A stretch of DNA of 64,000 nt from Acidobacteriota bacterium. Its GTDB lineage: Bacteria; Acidobacteriota; Terriglobia; Acidiferrales; UBA7541. The notes below the pieces were generated by a model that had not been told where the DNA came from, did not search any database, and saw nothing but the letters and a program-made list of their open reading frames with translations. Below, piece after piece: positions 49,200-58,499 of this stretch; position 1 is the first letter of the stretch, and each line of letters starts with the position of its first letter. Location of the stretch: assembly GCA_013289695.1 (NCBI GenBank), contig JABCZK010000014.1, positions 34,845 to 98,844 of the forward strand. Reading direction: 5' to 3'. The position numbers and the translations under genes are program-made.

Positions 49200-50153
49200 A
49201 CTGTCGAAAACGCGGCCATCGCTTCGGCGCGCACCATGGGCCAGGGCGACCGCTCCGGATCCGACCAGGCCGCCGTCGAAGCGATGCGCGCGGAAATGGA
49301 TCGCGTGGGCATGGATGGCACGATCGTCATCGGCGAAGGTGAGCGCGACGAAGCGCCCATGCTTTTCATCGGCGAAAAAGTGGGCGCGGCGGTGCGCGAC
49401 AAGAGCCGCGAGTACCCCAAAGTGGACATTGCGGTGGACCCGCTGGAAGGCACTAATCTTTGCGCGACGGGCGAGCCCGGCGCCATCGTGGTGCTCGCCG
49501 CCAGCGAGCACGGCGGTTTGCTGCATGCGCCCGATCTTTACATGGAAAAAATCATCGTGGGACCGCCGGCGAAGGGGGCGATTGACCTGGACGCGCCGGT
49601 AAAGGATAACTTGCGTGCGATAGCCCGGCGCTATGATCGCGACGTGGAGGATTTGGTGATCGTGGTGCTCGACCGTCCACGCCACGAGAAGCTGATCGCG
49701 GACATACGCAAAGCCGGCGCGCGCATCCGTCTGATTTCCGATGGCGATCTTTCCGCGGGCATTTCGGCGGCCGTGCGCGGCACTTCCGTCCATGCGGTGA
49801 TGGGGACAGGCGGCGCACCGGAAGGCGTGCTCACCGCGGCGGCCCTACGTTGCTTGAATGGGCAAATCCTGGCGCGATTGGTGGTCGCGAAACCTGAGCA
49901 TCTGGAACGCACCGCGGCGATGGGCATCAAGGATCCCAAGCGGATTTACGAAACGGTGGACTTGGCGCCGGGTAAGAAGATCATCTTTGCGTGTACGGGC
50001 GTTACTGGGGGCGGGCTGTTGCACGGTGTGAATTTTTTCCGCGACGGGACGCGCACACACTCGTTGATCATGACGCTGGAGGAAGCGGAAGTGCGGTTTA
50101 TTGATTCTGTGCACCTCGATCGGCATCCGGGCGTCGAAGTGCGCTTTAATTAA
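49167..50153 (+). CDS. glpX: Class II fructose-1,6-bisphosphatase GlpX
   Basis: The 328-residue gluconeogenic phosphatase has family metal and substrate motifs: D33 ([10 protein letters not shown]), IGEGERDE (E57), [10 protein letters not shown] (D91, E94), a later GTGGAPEG and the TGVTGGG loop. ATG 49167 is chosen because an ideal Shine-Dalgarno (AGGAG, 5 nt) precedes it; an in-frame extension to 49083 would translate the leader. Some GlpX enzymes also act on sedoheptulose-1,7-bisphosphate. It carries the duplicated leader described at 49083-49199. Confidence 0.95.
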   Translation: MEKELSLEFLRTVENAAIASARTMGQGDRSGSDQAAVEAMRAEMDRVGMDGTIVIGEGERDEAPMLFIGEKVGAAVRDKSREYPKVDIAVDPLEGTNLCATGEPGAIVVLAASEHGGLLHAPDLYMEKIIVGPPAKGAIDLDAPVKDNLRAIARRYDRDVEDLVIVVLDRPRHEKLIADIRKAGARIRLISDGDLSAGISAAVRGTSVHAVMGTGGAPEGVLTAAALRCLNGQILARLVVAKPEHLERTAAMGIKDPKRIYETVDLAPGKKIIFACTGVTGGGLLHGVNFFRDGTRTHSLIMTLEEAEVRFIDSVHLDRHPGVEVRFN

Positions 50154-50232
50154 GCCGGCGGTCCTGGCACGTTCGGAACATTTCCATGCTCCGTTGCGTA
50201 TCTATGAGCGTCTAACAGGCAAGGGGTGAATT

Positions 50233-50811
50233 ATGTCTAGCGCGTCCGGACGGCCACCCGCCGCCATTCCACCGCAGCGTCGCAGCAACAACGCGGTCTG
50301 GTGGATCCTGGGGATTGTCGCTGGCGGCATCGTGGTGATGGTTCTGTTCGGCCTCGCGCTGGCCGGATTGTTCATCCGCAACTTGCGCGTGCACAGTCAG
50401 GGCAACAACGTTGAGATTCAGACTCCCGTCGGCGCGATCAAGGTCAATAAAGATGTGCAGCGCGCTACGGGCCTGCCGGTCTATCCCGGGGCAACGTCTG
50501 GTGAAACTGACAAAAACGCGAAGGTGGAGCTTTCTGCCGGGGATGGGGCAGTGGGAATCGCCGTCGAGCACTTCACTACCACCGATAAATTGGACCAAGT
50601 GGACACCTGGTACGCGCACCGGCTCGGTTCCAGCTTCCGCCGCGAGGAAAATCACGATCATCATCCCATTCACGGCGTAACGGTTGATTCGGATACCGAC
50701 ACCGCATTCGTGGACGACCACGGCGACGGTGTGCGCCTGGTTGCATTAACCAAGAAGGGCGAGAGCGTGGACATCGTGCTGATGCGCGCTGGCAAGAAGG
50801 AAGCGCAGTAA
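50233..50811 (+). CDS. Single-pass membrane protein of unknown function
   Basis: The product has 192 residues with a Pro-rich N-terminus, one transmembrane segment (about 23-47, WWILGIVAGGIVVMVLFGLA) and a C-terminal domain of about 140 residues. The pattern GLPVYPGATSGETD, DTWYAHRLGSSFRREE is seen in several bacterial exported proteins of unknown role. A Shine-Dalgarno AGGGG (50220-50224) precedes the start. It lies 79 bp downstream of glpX and could share its transcript. Confidence 0.65.
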   Translation: MSSASGRPPAAIPPQRRSNNAVWWILGIVAGGIVVMVLFGLALAGLFIRNLRVHSQGNNVEIQTPVGAIKVNKDVQRATGLPVYPGATSGETDKNAKVELSAGDGAVGIAVEHFTTTDKLDQVDTWYAHRLGSSFRREENHDHHPIHGVTVDSDTDTAFVDDHGDGVRLVALTKKGESVDIVLMRAGKKEAQ

Positions 50812-51135
50812 CCCCTGCAGGCGTTGCCCCAACTAAGTTTGCCCCGAAAACGTTAACCGCCAAGCAGCAGGCCTGGACGAAACGCCAAAACACAATCGAG
50901 CTTCTGCGTTCCGGGCTGTGAAGCGCTCGGCCCGTCGATCGCAACATCCGGCTCAGTTTTTTGTGGATTCGTGCAAGCGTGAGGACGCGTTGAGTGAGAC
51001 GTTCTTTGGCACCAGTGCGCGAAGCTCGGACCATTCGTGAGCGAGCCTGGCACGCTGCCGAAGCAGCCGTGCCAGGCCCTACCCAGAATCCGACCTGTCC
51101 ATCAGGCGTTCCGCGCCATCCCGGTCCTGCGACGA
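50812..51135. repeat. Intergenic region with a 10-bp-stem hairpin
   Basis: No ORF is supported in these 324 bp. A hairpin at 51045-51077 has arms GCCTGGCACG and CGTGCCAGGC with a 13-nt loop. It has no T-run on either side, so it reads as an interspersed palindrome rather than a terminator. Confidence 0.45.
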
Positions 51136-51792
51136 CTAGCGGTGCAGCGCCGTCGCAGTCTGGGGCATGTGCTGTTGCCGGCGGGGCATATGGTTAGGCA
51201 ACCGCTCCGCAGGTTGCGGCGGCAACGGACGCACGCTGTGATTGGTGCTCACGTGCTCGCTGATCGCCTGCAAACGCTTCAGGATGCCCTGCCACTGCGT
51301 CCAATCGAGCTGCCGCAGGTATGGGCGAAGACCCTGAATGAAAGGATCTTCCAGCACCGTCTCGCCGTTGGTCTCCGGCACGAAGAAGCGGTTCAGTCCA
51401 ACGCCCAATGCTTCGGCAATCTTTTCCAGCGTGCCGAGACTAGGTGTCATCTGTCCGCTCTCGATCCGGGACAAATAGGAGCGAGATACGCGCGAACGTG
51501 CCTGTAGCTGGCTCTGCGTCATGCCTCGCGACTCGCGCAATTGCCTGATGCGCTGGCCGATGTTTTCCACAGTTTCGCGGTTCGGCCAGTTCTCAAACAG
51601 TTGGCGGTCGTCCCCGGGCAAATCTTGCGGCGACGGCGTCGGAATGACGAACGTCACCTTCGGGGGCAGCAGTCGCAGACAACGACGGCAGTTGTCCGTG
51701 CGTGTCCGGTATTGCACTAAACCGCATACCTGACATCGAAGTACTTCTCGATCCAAATCCATGCTCGCTTCTATGGCTTCTTTTTCCGCCAC
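51136..51792 (-). CDS. XRE-type regulator with N-terminal zinc ribbon
   Basis: The product has 218 residues. A four-cysteine ribbon (C20xxC23, C35xxC38) comes first, then a Pro-rich linker, and a Cro/C1-type helix-turn-helix at about 78-138 (GMTQSQLQARSRVSRSYLSR, GTLEKIAEALG). The C-terminal 80 residues are helical with a His/Gln/Pro-rich end. It probably binds DNA as a dimer; whether the ribbon binds zinc is inference. ATG at residue 11 (position 51762) is an alternative start. No obvious target gene is adjacent; palindromes lie upstream at 52239-52294. Confidence 0.8.
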   Translation of the reverse strand: MAEKEAIEASMDLDREVLRCQVCGLVQYRTRTDNCRRCLRLLPPKVTFVIPTPSPQDLPGDDRQLFENWPNRETVENIGQRIRQLRESRGMTQSQLQARSRVSRSYLSRIESGQMTPSLGTLEKIAEALGVGLNRFFVPETNGETVLEDPFIQGLRPYLRQLDWTQWQGILKRLQAISEHVSTNHSVRPLPPQPAERLPNHMPRRQQHMPQTATALHR

Positions 51793-52525
51793 CGGTTCTC
51801 CTCACAGACTATTCCGGCGATGCGAAGGGGAGGAACGTCACAACAGGGGAAGGCAGAAACAGGCGCGGGAGTGATTCTCCACACGGTGCCATTTCTTGTC
51901 AAGCCCTTTTTCGTCCTCCAGCCGGAATCAGTCTAACTTCTTCACAGCGGATCGCACAACCAGGAGCCGTTTCGCTTCCCCTACGGCCCAAAAAGTGGTG
52001 CGACTTTTGTTCGCCCTCGCCGTTTCGCGTCCGCTATCGAAATGAACACAATGCCAATCGGCGTCATCCGCTGACGAATTGTGCTTGCAATTTTGGTGCC
52101 CACGCTTCGCAATAGATTTTCGGCTTCCCGCGACGGTTTCGCCGCTCATTGCCGCGAAATCGCGCCCGCAAAGTGCCTGTGTTCAATGAATGACGAGAAC
52201 AAACACCGAATCGGCTGCGGGGCGAACGTATCCACCTGTGAGACTGTCTCAAAACAATACGTCTCATTCCTTCCAGGCCGGCCCGATTGAGACAATTCTG
52301 AGGTAAGTCCAGCGCCTGACGCGCAGCCGTTGCCCACCCCATCGGCCTTTCTTGGGTTTTTCATCGGCGACGGTTAAAAACGACCATCCCGTGTCTTTAC
52401 CGTGCCCTTGCCCTCGTTTTTCACCGATCGCGGCCGCATACTCTCCCCCTATCAGTGCGCCAGACGACGCTGACGGGCTCTGGCGGCACAGTTCTACAAT
52501 GCGGTAAACTCCAATCCGGGGAAAA
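51793..52525. other. Long intergenic region with operator-like dyads
   Basis: These 733 bp lie between the divergent XRE regulator and HD-protein genes. The minus-strand frames here have no recognisable features. The notable content is the cluster of inverted repeats at 52239-52294, listed separately. The final ~20 bp hold the ribosome-binding region of the HD gene. Confidence 0.45.
52239..52294. promoter_or_regulatory. Dyad cluster resembling an operator
   Basis: TGAGACTGTCTCA (52239-52251) is a 6+1+6 palindrome. The half-site TGTCTCAA (52245-52252) recurs as its exact complement TTGAGACA at 52287-52294, and a partial copy GTCTCA follows at 52261-52266. Four copies of GTCTCA or its complement lie in 56 bp. 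This is the pattern of a multi-site regulator-binding region, or of mobile-element ends. Confidence 0.5.
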
Positions 52526-53122
52526 ATGCCAAATCGGGACGAATCCTGGAGTCTGCTGTGCGAGTACACGCAGGGTGAAAGCCTCCGCAAACACGCGCTG
52601 GCGGTAGAGGCTTGCGTGCGAGCTTACGCCCGCAATTTGGGCGCGGACGAGGAGCTCTGGGGTATCACCGCGCTGCTGCACGATTTCGATTATGAGCGCT
52701 GGCCGAATGCCGCTCATCACCCGACCGAGGAACATCCCTACGAAGGATCGAAGATTTTGCGCGAGCGCGGATACTCGGAAGAAATGATCCACGCCATCCT
52801 GGGCCACGCCGATTACTGCAACGTCGCGCGTACTTCGCCGCTGGATAGGACGCTATTCGCCTGCGACGAGTTGGCGGGCTTCCTCACCGCCTGCGCGCTG
52901 ATCAAGCCCAGCAAAAGCATTCATGAGGTCGAAGCGGCTTCGGTGAAGAAAAAACTGAAAGACAAGGCCTTCGCTCGCGGCGTGAATCGCGACGACGTTT
53001 ACAAAGGCGCCGAAGAACTAGGTGTTCCGCTCGACGAGCACATCGCATTCTGCATTACGGCGCTGCGCGGCATCGCGCCGGAGTTGGGCCTGAATGGTGT
53101 GAGTGCCCTCGCAGTGCCGTAA
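52526..53122 (+). CDS. HD-domain (HDIG-type) phosphohydrolase
   Basis: The 198-residue protein has the HD metal-site pattern: H23 (SLRKHALAVEA), H52-D53 (ALLHDFDYERWP), histidines at 64-70 (AAHHPTEEH) and H94 (ILGHADY). This is the short HDIG family common in bacteria and presumed to hydrolyse nucleotides or phosphate esters; the substrate is unknown. It stands alone on the plus strand. Confidence 0.85.
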   Translation: MPNRDESWSLLCEYTQGESLRKHALAVEACVRAYARNLGADEELWGITALLHDFDYERWPNAAHHPTEEHPYEGSKILRERGYSEEMIHAILGHADYCNVARTSPLDRTLFACDELAGFLTACALIKPSKSIHEVEAASVKKKLKDKAFARGVNRDDVYKGAEELGVPLDEHIAFCITALRGIAPELGLNGVSALAVP

Positions 53123-53151
53123 GCGTCGACCATGGCGGTTTGTCGTGATGG

Positions 53152-53164
53152 TGGGTCTAAGACC
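53152..53164. repeat. Short palindrome GGGTCT-A-AGACCC
   Basis: A 6+1+6 inverted repeat lies between convergent genes. The GGTCTAA(A)GACC core is shared with the larger element at 62153-62170, suggesting related interspersed sequence. Confidence 0.5.
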
Positions 53165-53258
53165 CGCCCTTTACTACCTGTTGCCTCAGACCGAAGCTCC
53201 CGCAGCGCATCGTGTCAAACCCTGCATACATTTGACGGGCGGCCGGGTGGGGTGGCCG

Positions 53259-54371
53259 CTAGACAGACCCGTGGCCGCATGTGCCGGTCAAGCGGTAAAA
53301 ATCGAGCATCATGCGTAGGCCCTTGGCGCGATTAACGGGCTGCTGTTTTATCAGCGCGTCCATGCGATCGTGAAAATCAAGTTCAATGCGCGACAACTCT
53401 CCCAAATCTGACGTCGCTTTCAATTCCGGACGAAGATTGTTGAGCGCTCCCATGCCGTTGGCGATGCACAGCTTTTTCTCCAGCTCGACGCCGTGGTCAA
53501 TCATTTGCTCATAATCGCGATCCATTTCTACATTCAGCGCGGCGCACTCTCGCGCCTCCTCATCCTGGCTGATGGGAAATGTTGAAGTGCTCTGGAATTC
53601 GGGGTGAACGTGCTTTGAAATCTCGCCGTTGCGGCATTCTGCTCGGAGTTGCTCGGTTGATTCGTAGATCCGCCAGTTCGCGGGATCTTCGCCGGGATTG
53701 GGCGGCAGCGCGGCAAGCGTGGAAGCCGTCACCATACTGGAATTCGCGTTCGTGTGCGCGCCCGTCGGTGCAGCTGGCGATGCGGATTGCATACCCGGAG
53801 TTCCCTTCACGATATCTTTCACCGAAGCTTTGCTGATGCGATAAATTCCTTCGCCGATCGTGTATTCAATCTTGTCTCCGTCTTCGCGGCAGGTGTCGGC
53901 GCGGAGCGTTTTGCCATTCTGCAGGTGGATCAGCACGGCAGCGGGCGCCGCTGTGGTGAGCGGCGCGGGCGCTGCCGCGGGCTGTGCGTCGGTGAGCGCA
54001 AATACGACGGTGATGGTGGTGTCCACACCCACCGCTTGGCCGTCAATTACCATGGGGTCGTACTGCCATTGCGTCGCGGCGTCTAGCGCGGCCCTCACCA
54101 GCACCGGATTTCCGGATATTGTCTGCAGCCCGATGACTTTACCGTGCGAATCAATGTTCGCGTTCATCACCACGCTGCCTTGGATGTTCCCTACGCGCGC
54201 GAAATCGCTATAGACCGGGGCGACATAGTGCGTCCGTCTCGCGGCCATGGTGCTTTCGTCAACCGGCATGCCCAGCTTCACCAGGGGCCCGTACGTCTGC
54301 GCCAAGGTTGGCGTTTGCGAACTGAAGATTGTCGCGGCCAGGCACAGCGCGACGCGAATCAGCCTGCGCAT
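53259..54371 (-). CDS. Exported protein with TonB C-terminal-like domain
   Basis: I start at ATG 54371 (MRRLIRVALCLAATIFSS), which gives a clear signal peptide. The longer frame to 54575 is antisense to nothing useful and lacks features. The 370-residue product has a TonB-C-type domain at about 48-126 (YSDFARVGNIQGSVVMNANI, ALDAATQWQYDP), a linker rich in Ala/Pro, and a helical, charged C-terminus with five or more cysteines or histidines. It is probably periplasmic. No ExbBD or receptor genes are close. Confidence 0.75.
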   Translation of the reverse strand: MRRLIRVALCLAATIFSSQTPTLAQTYGPLVKLGMPVDESTMAARRTHYVAPVYSDFARVGNIQGSVVMNANIDSHGKVIGLQTISGNPVLVRAALDAATQWQYDPMVIDGQAVGVDTTITVVFALTDAQPAAAPAPLTTAAPAAVLIHLQNGKTLRADTCREDGDKIEYTIGEGIYRISKASVKDIVKGTPGMQSASPAAPTGAHTNANSSMVTASTLAALPPNPGEDPANWRIYESTEQLRAECRNGEISKHVHPEFQSTSTFPISQDEEARECAALNVEMDRDYEQMIDHGVELEKKLCIANGMGALNNLRPELKATSDLGELSRIELDFHDRMDALIKQQPVNRAKGLRMMLDFYRLTGTCGHGSV

Positions 54372-54489
54372 CCCCCTATCATAAGCGATGGAGCAGCGGC
54401 CGGAGACGCCTCGCGCGCGGGTTGTGCCCGATTCAATACGTTCCTGCGGCGTTGCGTGTTGGAAGATGGGAATCGGCGGAGGCAATTCC

Positions 54490-54975
54490 CTACTGCGGCG
54501 ATGGGCTATCTGCGCGTTCGATGCGGAACGTGTAGCAACCTGCGGTGGTGCTGCGCACGTGGATGTAATCCACATCTTCGCGCGCGAAGAGCTTCTCGAT
54601 TCCAGCTTCCACGGTGCCGTTTTCGACGTATTCCGCCGCCACCAGTCGCCTCCCTTTTGCGTAGGCGTTCAACGTTCGCGGGCTGTTCCGCAACGCTGCA
54701 GGAAATCCGCCATCCACCGGATAGCGTTCGCAGGTTTGCGCGTGAATGTAAACCGGCCCCGGCAAAGGCAGCGATTCGACGCCTTCAAATGCGTCGTAGG
54801 TGAACAGCGTGGCCTTTTCGGAGCCGGCGGCAATGATCTGTAAGCAGTGCCGGCATGGCGCGCCTTCGCCCGCAACTTCAGTGTGTGCGGGATGGCCGTA
54901 GTGCGGATCTTTGTGTGCGCTGCGAACGGCATCAGCAATTTCCGTGGGTATCGCGACTACTCGTATCGGAATCAT
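54490..54975 (-). CDS. DUF1203 family protein
   Basis: ATG 54975 follows GGAG and is preferred over the upstream ATG 55020. The 161-residue product begins IPIRVVAIPTEIADAVR and has the signature GEGAPCRHCLQII with a CxxC-type pair, then PGPVYIHAQTCERYP and a C-terminal VDYIHVRSTTAGCYTF. This matches DUF1203, a small cytoplasmic family of unknown function. Cys and His suggest a metal or redox site, which is inference. Confidence 0.8.
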   Translation of the reverse strand: MIPIRVVAIPTEIADAVRSAHKDPHYGHPAHTEVAGEGAPCRHCLQIIAAGSEKATLFTYDAFEGVESLPLPGPVYIHAQTCERYPVDGGFPAALRNSPRTLNAYAKGRRLVAAEYVENGTVEAGIEKLFAREDVDYIHVRSTTAGCYTFRIERADSPSPQ

Positions 54976-55123
54976 TGCTTGCTCCTGGTGCCACGTGTGC
55001 GTGGTACTGGTTGCTCCCACACCTACTTTGCCGCGCCTTGGAATTCGCGGCTATCCGCTTCTCGCGCTCAAAGTTTTTGCAAAAACTTTCGCGGCGATGT
55101 TTGTGTGCTAAAATCCGGCTTCC

Positions 55124-55474
55124 ATGGAACGCGCGGGAAATTTTCTGGGTGGCATGCTGCGTGAATTGAAGCGTCCGGAGGCCGCGGTCGCGTGGCTCTC
55201 CGGCGTCTGGCCCAGCGTGGTGGGAAAAACTCTGGCGCGGCACACGCGTCCGGTACGCTGCCACAAGGGATGCCTGGAAGTCGCGGCCGACGGCAAGGCC
55301 TGGCGGAAACAGCTGGAAGAAATGAAGAGCGAGTTCTGCGCGCAGGTCAACAAAGCCTGGGGCAGCACCCTGGTCCGCGAAGTGAAATTCGTCGCCGCGA
55401 AGCCTGGGCCGCGCCACATCTCCCACGAGCTGGACAACGAGCACACTCCTTTTATCCGCCGCCGCAAAGCCTGA
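55124..55474 (+). CDS. DUF721 (DciA-like) protein
   Basis: The 116-residue basic protein has the DUF721 pattern: VAWLSGVWPSVVGKTLARHT, LEVAADGKAWRKQLEEMK and a basic C-terminus. In many bacteria lacking DnaC, DUF721 proteins (DciA) load the replicative helicase. The short length fits, but whether this one has that role is inference. It is followed by gatC on the same strand after about 130 bp. Confidence 0.8.
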   Translation: MERAGNFLGGMLRELKRPEAAVAWLSGVWPSVVGKTLARHTRPVRCHKGCLEVAADGKAWRKQLEEMKSEFCAQVNKAWGSTLVREVKFVAAKPGPRHISHELDNEHTPFIRRRKA

Positions 55475-55608
55475 CGATTTTCGCCGCGGTTTTCCGTCGC
55501 GCGCGGCGGCGCTTGCGCTGAACCTCTTCTGTACTAAGATGGATGCCATGAAATTCCTATTGCTGACAATTGATCGCGCTAGCAGCCTGCGCCTTTCGCG
55601 GAGCGTCC

Positions 55609-55929
55609 ATGAAAATTAGCCGCGAAGACGTGCTGGGCGTCGCACAGCTGGCACATTTGGAGTTGGCGCCTGAGGAAGTTGAGACGTACCGCGCCCAGCT
55701 GGATGAGATTCTCGCTTACATCGGCAAGCTGCAGGAGCTGGACGTTGCGAGCGTTGAGCCCATGACGCAGATGCTTCCGCGGACCGCCGGCGGTGCCACC
55801 CCGGCAGGTGCCGAGCCCGAACTGCGCGACGACGTGCTGCTCCCCTGCAATGTGGGCGAAGCCGTCTTGGCTGAGGCGCCAGACGCCGCCAGGCCGTTCT
55901 TCCGCGTCCCGAAGGTCATTGAGCGATGA
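55609..55929 (+). CDS. gatC: Aspartyl/glutamyl-tRNA amidotransferase subunit C
   Basis: The 106-residue stabilising subunit of GatCAB has the N-terminal family pattern SREDVLGVAQLAHLELAPEE and the C-terminal FFRVPKVIE that contacts GatA. I start at ATG 55609 (MKISREDV); an upstream in-frame extension to 55570 looks spurious. It overlaps gatA by 4 nt. GatCAB converts Glu-tRNA(Gln) and Asp-tRNA(Asn) to the amidated forms. Confidence 0.94.
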   Translation: MKISREDVLGVAQLAHLELAPEEVETYRAQLDEILAYIGKLQELDVASVEPMTQMLPRTAGGATPAGAEPELRDDVLLPCNVGEAVLAEAPDAARPFFRVPKVIER

Positions 55930-57371
55930 CCGCGGCCCCGACTTGGACTATTACTAGCGTCCGCGACGCACTTCTCGCCAAGAAGACCTCGGCCCATGAA
56001 CTGGTCAAGGACTTCTACGACCAAATCGAACGACGCAACCCTGAGCTGAACGCCTTCCTCGCGCTATGCCCCGAACGCGCCTACGCCCAAGCCGGCCGAG
56101 TGGATGCCGCGATCACCAAGGGCCAGCCGCTTCCGCCGTTGGCCGGCGTTCCGGTGGCTGTCAAAGACGTGATCAGCGCTCAGGGTGTTCGCACTACTTG
56201 CGGATCGAAGATTCTGGAGAACTATACCCCACCGTATGATGCTACCGCCATCGAACGCCTGGAAAAGGCTGGTGCGGTCGTTCTGGGGAAGACCAACTGC
56301 GACGAATTCGCCATGGGCAGCTCGAACGAAAACTCAGCATACGGTCCGGTACGGAACCCCGTTGCGCTCGACCGAGTCCCGGGAGGCTCGAGCGGCGGAT
56401 CTGCTGCCGCCGTTGCCGCTGGGCTGGCTGTCGTCGCGCTTGGTACGGATACTGGCGGCTCCATCCGGCAACCGGGCGCGTACTGTGGCATTCCAGCGCT
56501 GATGCCAACATACGGACGCGTATCGAGGTATGGTTTAATAGCCTTCGCTTCGTCACTCGACCGGATTGGCCCATTTGCGACCAATATATCAGACACGGCT
56601 ACCGTGATCTCCGTTACCGCTGGATATGATTCAAACGACTCGACTTCGGCCGCCGTCGCCGTACCCGACTACCTCGCTGAAATCGAGAAACCTGTGCTCG
56701 GCTTGCGAATCGGCGTACCGGAGGATTACTTCGGCGCAGGCCTCGACCCGGAAGTGAAGACGAAGGTACAGGCTGGTATTTCGCTGCTTGAAAAGCTCGG
56801 CTGCAAGCGCGTGCCGCTCAAGATGCCGCACACGGACTACGCGATTGCTACTTACTATATCGTCGCGACTGCGGAGGCCAGCTCGAATCTGGCGCGGTAT
56901 GACGGGGTGCGCTACGGCCTGCGTGTCCAAGGCAACACACTTATGGAGATGTACCGCAAGACGCGCGAGCGGGGCTTTGGTCCCGAGGTCAAGCGGCGAA
57001 TCATGCTCGGAACGTACGCGCTTTCGTCCGGCTATTATGATGCTTACTATCTGCGCGCGCAGAAAGTACGCTCGTTGATCGCGCGCGATTTCGCGAGCGC
57101 CTTCGAGAAGGTTGACGCGATCGTCACTCCTACCACGCCTACTGCCGCCTTCAAGCTGGGCGAGAAAACCGCTGACCCGCTGCAGATGTATCTGGCTGAT
57201 ATATATACAGTTACGGGCTCACTCGCGGGCGTGCCGGGGATTTCAGTTCCCTGCGGAAAGACGGCGACGGGACTGCCCATCGGCATGCAGATCTTCGGCA
57301 GTCACTTCGACGAAGCCCGCATCTTGCAACTGGCCCGCGCGTTTGAAAAGGCCGGTGGCTTTTCGATTTGA
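55926..57371 (+). CDS. gatA: Aspartyl/glutamyl-tRNA amidotransferase subunit A
   Basis: The 481-residue amidase-signature enzyme releases ammonia from glutamine for GatB. The catalytic triad is visible as K80 (PVAVKDVIS), S155 (PGGSSGGSAAAVAAG) and the nucleophile S179 (GTDTGGSIRQPG). The length is normal. gatB is not in the window. The next frame begins immediately after the stop in the same reading frame. Confidence 0.96.
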   Translation: MTAAPTWTITSVRDALLAKKTSAHELVKDFYDQIERRNPELNAFLALCPERAYAQAGRVDAAITKGQPLPPLAGVPVAVKDVISAQGVRTTCGSKILENYTPPYDATAIERLEKAGAVVLGKTNCDEFAMGSSNENSAYGPVRNPVALDRVPGGSSGGSAAAVAAGLAVVALGTDTGGSIRQPGAYCGIPALMPTYGRVSRYGLIAFASSLDRIGPFATNISDTATVISVTAGYDSNDSTSAAVAVPDYLAEIEKPVLGLRIGVPEDYFGAGLDPEVKTKVQAGISLLEKLGCKRVPLKMPHTDYAIATYYIVATAEASSNLARYDGVRYGLRVQGNTLMEMYRKTRERGFGPEVKRRIMLGTYALSSGYYDAYYLRAQKVRSLIARDFASAFEKVDAIVTPTTPTAAFKLGEKTADPLQMYLADIYTVTGSLAGVPGISVPCGKTATGLPIGMQIFGSHFDEARILQLARAFEKAGGFSI

Positions 57372-57383
57372 GGAGATGCACCT

Positions 57384-57841
57384 CTGAAAGCCTTGTACCC
57401 GATCGTGCCGCATCTGCAAGTGTCGCGCACGAAACTCCTGTCCGCCGCGGAAGTGATCGCCCACGTGGCCATCATCGAAGAAACCGCAATTTTCGGCATG
57501 AAACGGCTGCTGCGTGCGGAGCCAAAGCTTGTGCCGCTAGGCAAGCGATTCCATTTGCCGCTGGCCATGGCCGTCTGGGGCGCGCGCAAAGTGGGCACCC
57601 CCATCCCGCTGGATGAGAAGCGCATTCGCGACAAACAGGAATCTCCCTCGGGTCTATTTGCCACGCGCCAGGCTACGCTTGCGTCTATTGAGTCAACGCG
57701 CGGCACGGACGTGAGCGCTTATCGTTACGACCATCCCTTCCTCGGCAGCCTGAACATGTACGAATGGTTTCGCGCGATCGGTTCGACGAAATACGCCACG
57801 CGAAACAATTCCGTGAACTTGTAGAAACATTCCATCTGTAG
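57384..57841 (+). pseudogene. DinB-like/DUF1569-type gene with a 3' frameshift
   Basis: The frame opens 9 nt after gatA (CTG 57384 with GGAG at good spacing, or TTG 57393) and reads VPHLQVSRTKLL, then a DinB-like four-helix pattern ending HPFLGSLNMYEWFRAIG. It then turns into STKYATRNNSVNL and stops at 57824. The adjacent frame at 57785 continues exactly as expected: DEIRHAKQFRELVETFHL to a stop at 57841. One inserted base near 57782 (GGT[N]TC) restores the HxxxQ end of the family metal site. Either the gene lost one base or the assembly did. Confidence 0.65.
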
Positions 57842-58048
57842 ACTTTCCTTTCCTGTTTGCGGCAAGAATATTCAATCCAGGGCTTCGGACGAAATTCGCC
57901 CGTTCCGGTGTCAAACCGTAGAGAGGACGAGGGTTTGGCGCACTCGTATTACCGAGGGTTCTGGCCGCCTGGAACGGAAGGACTATTGCAGAGAACACTT
58001 GCAGCATTTAATTTGTCCTGAGCATCGAAGTACGCAGGAGGTCCGGCG

Positions 58049-58267
58049 ATGGTGAGAATCAAGTCGAGCCAGAAAATCTTCACAGAAGACGAAGTCGTCT
58101 CCCTCACGGGCATCTGCACGGACCATCTGCGCAAACTGGCGCAAAACAAGCACCTGGGAACGATCGCGCGCGCTGCCGAAGCGGCCGGCGCCGAAGCCGA
58201 AAAGTGGCTTTTCTCGCATTCCGATCTGATGATCCTCACCGTGTTGCAGCCTCGCTGCGACCATTAA
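58049..58267 (+). CDS. Small MerR/HTH-like protein
   Basis: The 72-residue protein follows a strong Shine-Dalgarno (GGAGG). The pattern FTEDEVVSLTGICTDHLRKL followed by AAEAAGAEAEKWLFSHSDLM resembles a MerR-like helix-turn-helix and wing without an effector domain. It could be a small DNA-binding protein or an excisionase-like factor, but no mobile element is nearby. A strong terminator follows 54 bp downstream. The family is not securely recognised. Confidence 0.6.
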   Translation: MVRIKSSQKIFTEDEVVSLTGICTDHLRKLAQNKHLGTIARAAEAAGAEAEKWLFSHSDLMILTVLQPRCDH

Positions 58268-58320
58268 TCGACGCTATTAATTGGCGCCGCTGCATTCGGC
58301 GCTTTATAGGCCTTCTTTCG

Positions 58321-58353
58321 GGCCTTCCAGCACACTGGAAGGCCGTTTTTTTT
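58321..58353 (+). terminator. Rho-independent terminator after the small HTH gene
   Basis: A 10-bp stem (GGCCTTCCAG pairing with CTGGAAGGCC), a CACA loop and a T8 run form a textbook terminator. Confidence 0.93.
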
Positions 58354-58499
58354 GCGCGCCTCGCCCGCATGTTGTGCCCTGCGCCTGCTCAGGCTATTCT
58401 TACCTCGCTCAACCCCGCGTACGGAATTTGCATCCTAGGTCTGTATGGGGACGCCGCGCCAGAACAGTTCCCGGCGCATCTCCAAAGTACGACCCGCTG

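Noticed and set aside
51045..51077. 10-bp-stem hairpin as a terminator
   Set aside because: No T-run follows on either strand.
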